In this document: positions 1 to 10,785 of the stretch, one piece after another | Numbering within the stretch: the stretch's first letter is position 1 | How the letters are laid out: every line of letters starts with the position of its first letter | Origin: Planctomycetota bacterium | GTDB taxonomy: Bacteria; Planctomycetota; UBA1135; JADKAF01 | DNA: 64,000 nt | Assembly: GCA_016719295.1 (NCBI GenBank) | Contig: JADKAF010000001.1 | Location: forward strand, 1,054,001 to 1,118,000 | Direction of reading: 5' to 3' | Made by a program: the position numbers and the translations under genes | Notes under the pieces: model-generated | The model's input: the letters and a program-made list of their open reading frames with translations, nothing else | What the model was told of the DNA's origin: nothing | Databases searched by the model: none

Positions 1-338
1 TCGCCTTCGGTGACACCCTGCGAGATGTCGGGGGACTGGCGCCCCACCGCGACCATGACGCCGCAGGAGTGGCTGGCGAAGCAGAGCTCGTCCGAGTCGT
101 AGCCGATCGCCTTGATGGTCGCGCGCGCGATGTCGGCGTAGCTAGGCCGCGCGTTCGAGGTGATCTCGCCGGCGATCACGACGAGGCCGGTCGTGACCAG
201 CGTCTCGCACGCCACGCGCGAGCGCGGATCCTCCGCGAGGTGCGCGTCGAGGATCGCGTCGGAGATCTGGTCGCAGACCTTGTCGGGGTGGCCCGCGGAC
301 ACGGACTCGGAGGTGAACAGCTTGCGCTCGCTGGCCAT
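1..338 (-). CDS. metK: S-adenosylmethionine synthetase, N-terminal part (cut by window edge)
   Basis: Makes S-adenosylmethionine from methionine and ATP in the cytoplasm. The ATG at 338 opens a frame that begins MASERKLFTSESVSAGHPDK and runs off the window. The SESV-x-GHPDK segment is the N-terminal signature of MetK and holds the ATP-binding His and Asp; SDAILDAHLAEDP follows as expected. Only about 112 of roughly 390 residues are present. A GAGAAG stretch just upstream of the ATG could serve as ribosome binding site. The gene lies downstream of waaA on the same strand but is separated by 328 bp, so it probably has its own promoter. Confidence 0.96.
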   Translation of the reverse strand, partial: MASERKLFTSESVSAGHPDKVCDQISDAILDAHLAEDPRSRVACETLVTTGLVVIAGEITSNARPSYADIARATIKAIGYDSDELCFASHSCGVMVAVGRQSPDISQGVTEG

Positions 339-666
339 GGACTCTTCTCGGATCGGGTTCGCACGAGCAGCGCACCTCCGCCAGAGGAGGGCGCCGCGAA
401 AGAAGGCCGGGGATTGTAGGGATTCCGAGTGCCGCTGGCCACGAGCTGATCGAACGAAGCTCCGGGCAAAGCGCCCGCGCCGGCGAGCGGGTTCCACGGT
501 CGAGCAGCGTCTCGAGGAAGTGCTCCCGGGCAGGGATGGAGGCATCGGGCGTCCCGCCGAGGCGCGGGAACCGGCGCCGAAGCGGATGTTCCCGCTAGCT
601 ACCGGCGACGAAGGCGGGGCGACCGAGGCGACCTCTTCAGCCCGAAGGACGGCTCTGAACGGGCTG
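339..666 (-). other. Intergenic region upstream of metK
   Basis: This 328-bp stretch between waaA and metK holds no convincing gene. It contains a likely sigma70-type promoter for metK (413-441). About 65 bases downstream of the predicted start site, the leader has a small GC hairpin (CCTCC/GGAGG arms) just before the start codon. No known SAM-type riboswitch core could be recognised. Confidence 0.5.
413..441 (-). promoter_or_regulatory. Putative metK promoter
   Basis: On the minus strand a TACAAT -10 box (418-413) lies 17 bases downstream of TGGCCA (441-436), which matches the -35 consensus at four of six positions. The -10 stands out in an otherwise GC-rich region. Predicted transcription start is near 406, giving a leader of about 68 bases. 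Confidence 0.42.
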
Positions 667-2058
667 CTAGCGCAGGGAGTTCGCCGCGTTCTCCCGCAGG
701 ATGGGCTCCAGCGCGGCGATCGTTCGAGCAGTCGCTCCGCGGTTCTCCTCGATGGCGGCGATGGCGGCCTGGCCCATGCGCTTCGCTTCCTCGGGATCGT
801 CCAGGAGCTCGAGCAGCGCTCGCGACAGCTCGGCGTCATCGCCGATCCGGCGGGCCGCGCGGCGCTCGAGGAGCAGCGCCGTCTCCGCATCGAAGTTGAA
901 GGTATGGGGACCGAAGAGGACCGGCTTGCCCAGGGCCGCAGGCTCGAGCACGTTGTGCCCGCCCTTGGGGAACAGGCTCCCACCGACGAAGACCACGGCC
1001 GCGAGCGAATACACGCGCTCGAGCTCGCCGATCGTGTCGACCACATAGGTCGCGGTCGGGCTCGCCTGCGCGTTGCCCGAGCGCAGCTCGGTGAGCCGCA
1101 CCGGCTCGCCGCCGTGATCGCGGAGCTCGGCCAGAACCTCCGGGAGCCGCGGCGGATGGCGCGGCGCGATGATCAGGCGGATCGGCCGCCCGGACGCACG
1201 GACCGCGCGTGCGGCGGCGAGTGCGGCGCGCTCCTCGCCCGGATGCGTGCTGCCGGCAACGAAGACGCACTCGCGCTCCTCGATGCCGAAAAGGCGGCGG
1301 AGATCGGCGTTCGGAGCGAGATCGCCCCTCGCGCGCAGGTTGTCGAACTTGACGTTGCCAGTGACCGAGACGCGATCGGCGGGCACGCCGATGTCGAGGA
1401 AACGCTCGCGATAGGTCTCGTTCTGCGCGCAGGTGTGGCGGATGCGAGTGAACTCCGGCAGGAAGCGGCGCAACCGCCGATAGCCTCGCCAGGAGCGCTC
1501 CGAGATGCGCCCGTTCACCACCATCACCGGCACGCCGGCGCGGTCGGCACGGAGCAAGAGATTCGGCCAGATCTCGAGCTCCACCAGCACGATCCAGCTC
1601 GGCCGGATGCGGCGGAACACCCGCGAGACGATCCAGAACGCGTCGAGCGGGTAGTAGAAGAGCAGGCTCTCGCGGTAGAGCTCGCGCGCCAGCTCGAAGC
1701 CCGTCTGCGTGGTCGCCGAGAAGACGATCTCGTAGCTCGGGAAGCGCTCGCGCAAGCCGCGCGCGAGCGCGCCCGCAGCCTTCACCTCGCCGACCGAGAC
1801 CCCGTGGATCCAGATGCAGGGCTTCCGGGACTGCCGGACCGGCACGAAGCCGAGCCGCTGCGGCAAGCCGCGCCGGAAGCGCCGACTCGTCGCGAAGCGC
1901 AGCGCGAACCACGGCAGTCCGAGCACGAGCAGGAGCAGGAAGCTCCCGTCGTAGACGAGGTGCAGCAGCGCCGTGCGGCCCCTCCTCCAGGCGCCGCGCG
2001 GCGCGCGCGAATGCGGCCGCGGAGTGAGCCCCGCGGAGGAAGCGTCGAAGTCGCTCAC
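667..2058 (-). CDS. waaA: 3-deoxy-D-manno-octulosonic acid (Kdo) transferase
   Basis: Transfers Kdo from CMP-Kdo to lipid A precursor at the inner membrane, the first step of LPS core synthesis. The 463-residue product has a basic N-terminus and a hydrophobic anchor at about residues 31-53, then the GT30 signature HGVSVGE (85-91) with the family's general-base glutamate at 91. The C-terminal half has the nucleotide-binding pattern GGSLFPKGGHNVLEP and a GPHTFNF segment. It starts 13 bases after the secA stop, so the two are probably cotranscribed. Together with lpxB at 34462 it shows that the organism makes lipid A with Kdo. Confidence 0.95.
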   Translation of the reverse strand: MSDFDASSAGLTPRPHSRAPRGAWRRGRTALLHLVYDGSFLLLLVLGLPWFALRFATSRRFRRGLPQRLGFVPVRQSRKPCIWIHGVSVGEVKAAGALARGLRERFPSYEIVFSATTQTGFELARELYRESLLFYYPLDAFWIVSRVFRRIRPSWIVLVELEIWPNLLLRADRAGVPVMVVNGRISERSWRGYRRLRRFLPEFTRIRHTCAQNETYRERFLDIGVPADRVSVTGNVKFDNLRARGDLAPNADLRRLFGIEERECVFVAGSTHPGEERAALAAARAVRASGRPIRLIIAPRHPPRLPEVLAELRDHGGEPVRLTELRSGNAQASPTATYVVDTIGELERVYSLAAVVFVGGSLFPKGGHNVLEPAALGKPVLFGPHTFNFDAETALLLERRAARRIGDDAELSRALLELLDDPEEAKRMGQAAIAAIEENRGATARTIAALEPILRENAANSLR

Positions 2059-2071
2059 GCGCGCAGGAGGC

Positions 2072-5110
<3,039 letters not shown>

Positions 5111-5227
5111 GCCGTCGCGCCGACCCCACGTTCCGGGCCCTGCCGCGCGGCCTACTAGATAGGCGCACGGAGCGAGCGCCTGCTCGCGCTTCCGCGGAAC
5201 GGGACTCGACAGGGCGAAAAGCGCGAG

Positions 5228-5256
5228 ATTCTCGGCCCGCTCCCGGAACCAGTCAA
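5228..5256 (-). promoter_or_regulatory. Putative secA promoter
   Basis: On the minus strand TTGACT (5256-5251) is followed after exactly 17 bases by GAGAAT (5233-5228), five and four matches to the -35 and -10 consensus. It overlaps the stop codon of the upstream response regulator and lies about 115 bases before the secA start. Confidence 0.5.
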
Positions 5257-6104
5257 GCCGAGCGGGCCGCCGCCGAGCGGAAGCGCTCGATCGCTCGCAG
5301 CAGACCCGCGCGCGCGTAGGGCTTCGGCAGCTCGCCGCTCGCGCGGAAGGTGCGCTCGCTCGGCAGCTTCGCCAGCGTGGTGAGCACGATCGGGAGCGCG
5401 GCTCGCGCGTCGTCGCGCTGGCGCACGCGCTCGATCAGCGAGAGCCCGTCGAGGCGCGGCATCTCATAGTCGACCAGCACGAGGTCGAAGGGCTCGGAGT
5501 CGAGCGCCTGCCAGGCCGCCTCGCCGTCGCTCGCCTCGACCACGTCGTAGCCGGCTTCGCGCAGCAGGATGGCGGTGCATACCAGCAGGTCCTCGTCGTC
5601 GTCGGCGATGAGCAAGCGCCCCAGCGAGGTCCCGCGGCGAGCCCCGCCGCGCCGGCCTTGCGAGCCCAGGCGGCAGAGGAGCTCGCGGCGCAGGCGCGCG
5701 CCGGTCGGCAGGCCGGCCTGCTCCCACTCCCCTTCGATCGCCGAGCGGACGAGGCGATTGCGATCGAGCACGACGCGCCACTCGGCGAAATCGGGGAGGT
5801 GTTCGGGGACCACGAACTGATCGTGCGTGTCGACCGAGAAGTAGAAGCGCCCGGGCAGTAGATGCTCCTGCAGCACGAGCTTCATGAAAGGGTAGTACGA
5901 GCAGCCGAGGCGCAGGGTCCAGCGCCGTGCGGCGCCATCGTAGGGACAGGTCTCGTCGCGCAGGGCGCGGAGGTGCTCTTCGATCGTCGCCCCCGTGACG
6001 ATCTTCGGCAGGCTCTCGGGCACGCAGCCGCCGTAGACTTGGCGCAAGTAGATCGCGACGGCCTCCTCGAGGTCGCGCGCGGATACTTCGCCGCAGGGGC
6101 TCAC
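5253..6104 (-). CDS. Response regulator with unknown N-terminal domain
   Basis: A 283-residue protein. Residues 163-280 form a receiver (REC) domain with the acidic cluster D168-D170, phospho-acceptor D212 (VLVDYEMP), T242 and K261 (LPKPY), so it should be phosphorylated by a histidine kinase. There is no DNA-binding or enzymatic output domain after it. Residues 1-150 form a domain I do not recognise, with conserved-looking CPYDG, RLGCSYYPFMKL and FYFSVDTHD segments. The GTG start at 6104 overlaps the pyrD stop by four bases, so translation is probably coupled. No kinase is encoded nearby. Function beyond signalling is unknown. Confidence 0.85.
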   Translation of the reverse strand: MSPCGEVSARDLEEAVAIYLRQVYGGCVPESLPKIVTGATIEEHLRALRDETCPYDGAARRWTLRLGCSYYPFMKLVLQEHLLPGRFYFSVDTHDQFVVPEHLPDFAEWRVVLDRNRLVRSAIEGEWEQAGLPTGARLRRELLCRLGSQGRRGGARRGTSLGRLLIADDDEDLLVCTAILLREAGYDVVEASDGEAAWQALDSEPFDLVLVDYEMPRLDGLSLIERVRQRDDARAALPIVLTTLAKLPSERTFRASGELPKPYARAGLLRAIERFRSAAARSA

Positions 6105-7102
6105 CGGCGCACCGCCTGCGCGGAGCTCTTCGGCGCGGGCCGATCCAGGGTCCCGATGAGCTCGCTCAGCGAGCCGATCCGCTCTTCGTCGAGCAGGCGC
6201 GAGAGGTCGCGCACGATCTCGAGGATGCCGTTCGGCCGCACGTAGCTCCAAGTGCCGACCTGCACGGCGGTGGCTCCCGCGACGAGGAACTCCATCACGT
6301 CCTCGGCGCCCGTGATGCCGCCGCAGCCGATCACGGGGATCTTCACCGCCAGCGCGCATTCGCGGACCATGCGCAGCGCCACCGGCTTGATCGCGGGCCC
6401 CGAGAAGCCGCCGACGACCGTCGCGAGATGCGCCTTGCGGCGCCGCCAGTCGAGCCCGAGCCCGAGCAAGGTATTGATCGCGGTCACCGCGTCGGCGCCG
6501 GCCTTCTCGACCGCCTCGGCGATCGGCGCGATGCGCGCCACGTTCGGCGAGAGCTTGGCGAAGAGCGGCACCGCGAGCTGCTCGCGCACGGCGGCGACGG
6601 CGTCGTGCGCCGCCGCGGGATCCGTCGCGAACGGGAGCCGCCCGCCCTGCACGTTCGGGCAGGAGAGGTTCACCTCGACCGCGGCCAAGCCACGCAGGCC
6701 GCGCAAGCGCGCGGCGATCTGCGCGTACTCCTCCAGGCTCTCGCCGCCGATGTTCACGACCACCGGCACGTCGAGATCGATGAGCTGCGGCCAGCCATCG
6801 CGCAGGAAGACGTCGATGCCTTTGTTCTCGAGGCCGATCGAGTTCAGCATCCCGGCCGGGGTCTCGTGGATGCGCGGCAGCGGATTCCCGGGACGCGGAT
6901 GCGGCGTCACGGTCTTCAGCACCAGCGCCCCCATCGCGCTCGGCGGCACGAAGCGCACCATCTCGGGGCCGTGGCCGAAGGTGCCCGACGCGCTCATGAC
7001 GGGATTGCGCAGGGCGAGCGGACCGATGCGCACGGAGAGGCGCGGATCGTTCTCGAACGCGACCGGAGCGGTCGCCGGGGCAGGGCTCGGAGGGGGCGTC
7101 AC
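6101..7102 (-). CDS. pyrD: Dihydroorotate dehydrogenase (class 1B-like, catalytic subunit)
   Basis: Oxidises dihydroorotate to orotate in pyrimidine synthesis, using FMN. The 333-residue protein shows SASGTFGHG (37-45), the FMN/substrate lysine in VLKTVTP (K63), TPAGMLNSIGLEN, and NLSCPN with the catalytic cysteine C148. Cysteine as base is typical of class 1 cytosolic enzymes; class 2 uses serine. The GCGGI and GATAVQVGTW phosphate-binding segments follow. Class 1B enzymes usually pair with PyrK, and no pyrK is visible here. It follows lspA by 33 bases and overlaps the response regulator. Confidence 0.94.
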   Translation of the reverse strand: MTPPPSPAPATAPVAFENDPRLSVRIGPLALRNPVMSASGTFGHGPEMVRFVPPSAMGALVLKTVTPHPRPGNPLPRIHETPAGMLNSIGLENKGIDVFLRDGWPQLIDLDVPVVVNIGGESLEEYAQIAARLRGLRGLAAVEVNLSCPNVQGGRLPFATDPAAAHDAVAAVREQLAVPLFAKLSPNVARIAPIAEAVEKAGADAVTAINTLLGLGLDWRRRKAHLATVVGGFSGPAIKPVALRMVRECALAVKIPVIGCGGITGAEDVMEFLVAGATAVQVGTWSYVRPNGILEIVRDLSRLLDEERIGSLSELIGTLDRPAPKSSAQAVRR

Positions 7103-7135
7103 GCGCGCGAAGATAGCCGCGAGGCGCTCTCGGGC

Positions 7136-7765
7136 TCAAGTGCCGGGGGTCGAGGGGCCCGCCGAGGCGCGCGGCGCGGGTGCGAACGAGAGCAGGACGA
7201 GCGAGATCGCGCCGCACACGATGCAGGCATCGGCGAAGTTGAAGGCGTTGAAGTGCCCGCCGTGCACGAGGCCCGGGAACTCGCGGATCCCGATCCCCGA
7301 GAGGTCGAACGAGAGGAAGTCGCGCACCTTGCCCGGGGCGCTCTCCTCCGCGAAGGCCAGATTGTCGTAGAGATTGCCGACGGCTCCCCCGAGCACGAGG
7401 GCGAGCGCGGTGAGCAGGAACCAGCGCACCCGTGCGACGCGGAGCAGGCCGAAGATCAGCGCGGCGACCGCCGCGAGGCGCAAGCTCACCAGCAGCCACG
7501 GGAAATCGCCGCCGAGGCCGCCGACGGCGCCGGGGTTCTCCATGCGCACGAGATCGAAGAAGCCCGGGATCACCTCGTGCCTGGGCCATGGGTCGCCGCG
7601 CCGCTGGGTCATCTCCACGACCTCGAAGGCCCACCACTTGCTCGCGAGGTCGATCGCGATGCACAGCGCGGCGAGCGCTAGGTAGCGGAGCTTGCCGACG
7701 GGCTCGATCCAACGCGAAGATGCGTCGGCGTTCGCGTGCACGCCGCGCGACGATTCCTGGGTCAT
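7136..7765 (-). CDS. lspA: Lipoprotein signal peptidase (signal peptidase II)
   Basis: Inner-membrane aspartyl protease that removes signal peptides from diacylated prolipoproteins. The 209-residue protein has four hydrophobic segments and both catalytic motifs: GNLYDN (D134) and FNFAD (D179). The first motif has Asn where the family usually has Arg after the Asp. A hydrophilic segment of about 18 residues precedes the first span. Several lipobox-bearing proteins in this window are predicted substrates (the small lipoprotein at 21100, the TRL pair at 28181/28513, the metzincin at 43946 and the amidase at 46269). It is divergent from the recombinase gene, with 78 bp between starts. Confidence 0.94.
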   Translation of the reverse strand: MTQESSRGVHANADASSRWIEPVGKLRYLALAALCIAIDLASKWWAFEVVEMTQRRGDPWPRHEVIPGFFDLVRMENPGAVGGLGGDFPWLLVSLRLAAVAALIFGLLRVARVRWFLLTALALVLGGAVGNLYDNLAFAEESAPGKVRDFLSFDLSGIGIREFPGLVHGGHFNAFNFADACIVCGAISLVLLSFAPAPRASAGPSTPGT

Positions 7766-7843
7766 GCTTCCTCGGGAGCGCCTTGCTCCCCGATCCAGGC
7801 GAGCGCTGCGCGCGCGCGCAGGCATACGGCGTCGGGAGCACGG

Positions 7844-8809
7844 GTGTCAAGGCAGGTCGAAGAGTCGCAGCCGCAGACGTCGCCGAAGCCGGACCACGAC
7901 CTCGCCGACTTCCTCGTCTGGCTGCGCGTCGAGCTCGGGCTCACGCGCGCGACGGAAGCGGCGTACCGCAAGGACCTGCTCGACTTCGCGCGCTTCCTCG
8001 CGCCGCGCGGCGTGCGGCCGGCGGAGCTCGAGGAGCAGGGACCGCTCATCGCCTGGCTCGAGGACCTGCGCGCGCGCTCGCTCGCTACGGCGACTCGCGC
8101 GCGACGCCTCGTCGCCGTGCGCTCGTTCTATCGCTGGCGCGCGCTCGAGCGCCCCGAGCGCAGCGACCCCGCGGCCAAGCTGCCGGCGCTGTCGCTCGTG
8201 CGCGGCTTGCCGCACTGCCTCTTGCCGAGCGAGGTCGATGCCCTGCTCGCCGAGCAGCCGGGGCTCGAAGGCCGCGCCGCGTTGCTCGAGCGGCGAGATC
8301 TGGCGCTCTTGGAGCTCCTCTATGCGAGCGGCGGGCGCATCTCCGAAGTGCTCGGACTCGATCTAGGCGACTTCGTGGGCGGCGGAGGCGGCGAGGACGC
8401 GCATCTCGAGCTTGTGCGTTTCTTCGGCAAGGGCCGCAAGGAGCGCCTCGTACCGGTGGGCGAGACCGCGGTCGATCGCCTGCGCGCCTATCTCCTGCTC
8501 GCACGGCCGCGCCTGGCGCGACCCGATGGTCCGCCCGCCGTGTTCCTCTCCACGCGGGGCAATCGCCTGGACCGTTTCCAAGCCTGGCGCCTTCTCAAGG
8601 CCCGCGCGCTGCGTCTCGGCATCGCGCAGCGCGTCCACCCTCACGGCTTGCGCCACTCCTTCGCCCTCCACCTCCTCGAGAACGGCGCCGATCTCCGCGC
8701 CATCCAAGAGCTCCTCGGCCACGTCACGCTCAGCACGACGCAGATCTACCTCCACGTCGACCACGAGCGCCTCCGCGAGGTCCACCGCGCCCACCATCCC
8801 CGCGCCTGA
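7844..8809 (+). CDS. Tyrosine recombinase of the XerC/XerD type
   Basis: Site-specific recombinase, most likely one half of the chromosome-dimer resolution pair. From the GTG at 7844, preceded by a GGGAG ribosome site, it gives 321 residues. An N-terminal SAM-like DNA-binding domain (about 18-105) precedes the catalytic domain. All six catalytic residues are present: R165 (GGRISEVLG), K197 (GKGRKERLVP), H267 and R270 (HGLRHSFA), H293 (LGH) and Y302. Length and motif spacing match XerC/D rather than phage integrases. Whether it is XerC or XerD cannot be decided here. A large inverted-repeat element begins right after its stop. Confidence 0.93.
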   Translation: MSRQVEESQPQTSPKPDHDLADFLVWLRVELGLTRATEAAYRKDLLDFARFLAPRGVRPAELEEQGPLIAWLEDLRARSLATATRARRLVAVRSFYRWRALERPERSDPAAKLPALSLVRGLPHCLLPSEVDALLAEQPGLEGRAALLERRDLALLELLYASGGRISEVLGLDLGDFVGGGGGEDAHLELVRFFGKGRKERLVPVGETAVDRLRAYLLLARPRLARPDGPPAVFLSTRGNRLDRFQAWRLLKARALRLGIAQRVHPHGLRHSFALHLLENGADLRAIQELLGHVTLSTTQIYLHVDHERLREVHRAHHPRA

Positions 8810-8957
8810 AACCGAACGTACGGTGCCAGAGCAAGTTCCTCCGGTTACTGCTTGAGCTGGTTCAACGGCTGACGCCGTTGAGACCCTCCGGAGACGATGC
8901 TTGCTGGTTCAACGGCTGACGCCGTTGAGACCGTGCTCTGGCACCGTACGTTCGGTT
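8810..8957 (+). repeat. 148-bp nested inverted and direct repeat element
   Basis: Perfect 24-bp outer arms (8810-8833 and 8934-8957; left arm begins AACCGAACGTACGGTGCC) enclose two identical 30-bp direct repeats (8856-8885 and 8903-8932). Each direct repeat has its own stem-loop with arms TCAACGGC/GCCGTTGA and loop TGAC. A CTCCGGAG palindrome sits between the repeats. The element starts one base after the recombinase stop codon and its right end overlaps the uvrC stop codon, so it fills the whole space between two convergent genes. It could be a bidirectional terminator, a MITE- or REP-like mobile repeat, or a recombination site. Confidence 0.9.
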
Positions 8958-10785
8958 ACTCGGTCGGTGGGCGGAGATGGGAGAGGATGGCGCGGGCGAG
9001 GTCGGGAGTGATGCGCGGCAGCGCGCAGAGTTCTTGCTCGCTTGCTGCCGCGATGCGGCGGACGGAGCCGAAGTGCTGCAGCAGGCGCTTCCGCAGCGTC
9101 GGTCCGACGCCGGGGACCTCGTCGAGCTCGGAGCGAAGCTCGTCGCGGAGCTGGCGGTGGTAGGTGATCGCGAAGCGATGCGCTTCGTCTCGCAGACGCT
9201 CGAGCAGATGGCGCTCGGCGCTGCCGCGCGGCAGCACGATCGGGAGCTCCGCGCCTTCCTTGAAGATGCGCTCTTCCTCGCCGAGCGGCCCGCGCCCGAC
9301 GCGCGCCTTGGCCAGGCCGACGAGGGCGAGCCCCGCGGCCCCCACCTCGTCGCGCGCCGCGCAAGCCGCCGCCAGCTGGCCCTTGCCGCCGTCGATCACG
9401 ATGAGATCGGCGAGGTCGGCGTCCTGGAGATCGCGGCGCAGCGCGCGCGCGACGACCTCGCGCATCGAAGCGAAGTCGTCCTGGCCGCCGTGGCTCTTCA
9501 CGCGGAAGCGCCGATAGCCCGCCTTGTCGGGAACGCCGCCGCGGAAGCGCACGCGCGACGCCACCATCGCCGCGCCTTGGAACGCCGAGATGTCGAAGCA
9601 GTCGAGGACCTGCGGAACTTCCTCGAGCTCGAGCCGCTCGGCGAGCTTCGCGAGCGCTTCATCGGCGAGCTCCTCGACATCGACTTGCGCGCGGAACACC
9701 TGCGCGGCGTTCGCGTTCGCCATCTCCAGATGCTTCCGTGGCTCGCCGCGCTCCGGCACGCGCAGCTCCACCGTCGCGCCGCGCTTCGTCTCGAGCCACG
9801 CCGCCAGCATCGAGGCGTCGCTGGGCTCGCACGGCACGAGGATCTCGCGCGGCACGAACGCATCGCCCGAGTAGAGCCGGGTCGCGAACGCCGAGACGAG
9901 CTCCTCGTCGGGGATCTCCGAGTCGAGGAGATGCGAGCGCACGGCCTCCAGCGCGCCGCCTCGGAAGCGCAGCACCGCGAGCGCGACTCGCCCGGCCTCG
10001 CGATGGAGACCGATCGCGTCGCGCTCGACCCCCTTCGCCGAGGCGACGACCTGGCGCTCGGTGGTCGCGCGCAGGCTCTCGAGCTGATCGCGTACGCGCG
10101 CCGCCGTCTCGAACTGCAGCTCGGCGGCCGCGCGCTTCATGCGCGCTTCGAGCTCGCGCTCCACCTCCTCGGTCTTGCCGCGGAGGATCTCCTCGGCGCG
10201 ATCGACGAGGCGCGCATACGCCTCCGCATCGACCAAGCCGACACACGGCGCCGAGCAGCGCCCGATCTCGTGCTTCAAGCAAGGACGCGTGCGGTTCTTG
10301 AACACGGCGTCGCGGCAATCGCGGAGCGGCACGATCTCGTGCAGCATGCGCAGCGTCCGCCGCAGGTGCCCCGCCGAGGCGTACGGCCCGAAGTAGCGCG
10401 CTTGCGGATCGCGCCGCCCGTGCCTCCGCACCGGCACGAAGCGCGGGAAGCTCTCGCGCCGATCGAGCTTCACGAGCAGGAACGACTTGTCGTCGCGCAG
10501 GCGCACGTTGTGCGGCGGCTTCAGCTGCTTCACGAGTGCATCCTCGAGCAGCAGCGCCTCTTGCTCTGTCTCGGTGACGACGAACTCGACGTCGTGCGCG
10601 CGCGTGCCGAGATAGCGCGACACGATGCGCCCGTCGCCTTCGGCGCGCAGATAGGAGCGCACGCGGGCCTTCAGGTCCTTCGCCTTGCCCACGTAGAGCG
10701 CGCGGCCCTCCGCGTCGCGGAAGATGTAAACACCGGAGCGCCGCGGGGCCTTCTCCACGGCGTCGGCGAGGGAGGCGCGCGTCAC
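8956..10785 (-). CDS. uvrC: Excinuclease ABC subunit C
   Basis: Makes the dual incisions in nucleotide excision repair. The 609-residue protein begins with a GIY-YIG nuclease domain (SGVYIF at 17-22 and YVGKAKDLKARVRSY). It continues with the cysteine-containing RPCLKHEIGRCSAPC region and a UVR (UvrB-binding) motif near 200-235. The RNase H-like endonuclease core follows (CFDISAFQG and IVIDGGKGQL carry the acidic residues), then a C-terminal helix-hairpin-helix pair (LDEVPGVGPTLRKRLL). The GTG start at 10785 overlaps the uvrB stop by four bases, so the two are coupled. The stop lies in the right arm of the repeat element. Confidence 0.96.
   Translation of the reverse strand: MTRASLADAVEKAPRRSGVYIFRDAEGRALYVGKAKDLKARVRSYLRAEGDGRIVSRYLGTRAHDVEFVVTETEQEALLLEDALVKQLKPPHNVRLRDDKSFLLVKLDRRESFPRFVPVRRHGRRDPQARYFGPYASAGHLRRTLRMLHEIVPLRDCRDAVFKNRTRPCLKHEIGRCSAPCVGLVDAEAYARLVDRAEEILRGKTEEVERELEARMKRAAAELQFETAARVRDQLESLRATTERQVVASAKGVERDAIGLHREAGRVALAVLRFRGGALEAVRSHLLDSEIPDEELVSAFATRLYSGDAFVPREILVPCEPSDASMLAAWLETKRGATVELRVPERGEPRKHLEMANANAAQVFRAQVDVEELADEALAKLAERLELEEVPQVLDCFDISAFQGAAMVASRVRFRGGVPDKAGYRRFRVKSHGGQDDFASMREVVARALRRDLQDADLADLIVIDGGKGQLAAACAARDEVGAAGLALVGLAKARVGRGPLGEEERIFKEGAELPIVLPRGSAERHLLERLRDEAHRFAITYHRQLRDELRSELDEVPGVGPTLRKRLLQHFGSVRRIAAASEQELCALPRITPDLARAILSHLRPPTE

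Noticed and set aside
425..530. A possible SAH-riboswitch-like pseudoknot upstream of metK (CGAGACGCTGC paired with CAGCTCG and CAGCGGC on the minus strand)
   Set aside because: The pairing is partial, the conserved SAH core does not match well, and the best promoter (413-441) lies downstream of it, so it would not be in the transcript.
8856..8932. Two identical repeats with an intervening spacer, as in a minimal CRISPR array
   Set aside because: Only two units, a 17-bp spacer shorter than any CRISPR spacer, strong internal palindromes plus outer 24-bp arms, and no cas genes nearby.
8810..8957. A dif site for the adjacent Xer-type recombinase
   Set aside because: A dif site is about 28 bp with 11-bp arms around a 6-bp centre; the arms and spacing here do not fit, so only a looser link to recombination is kept as a hypothesis.
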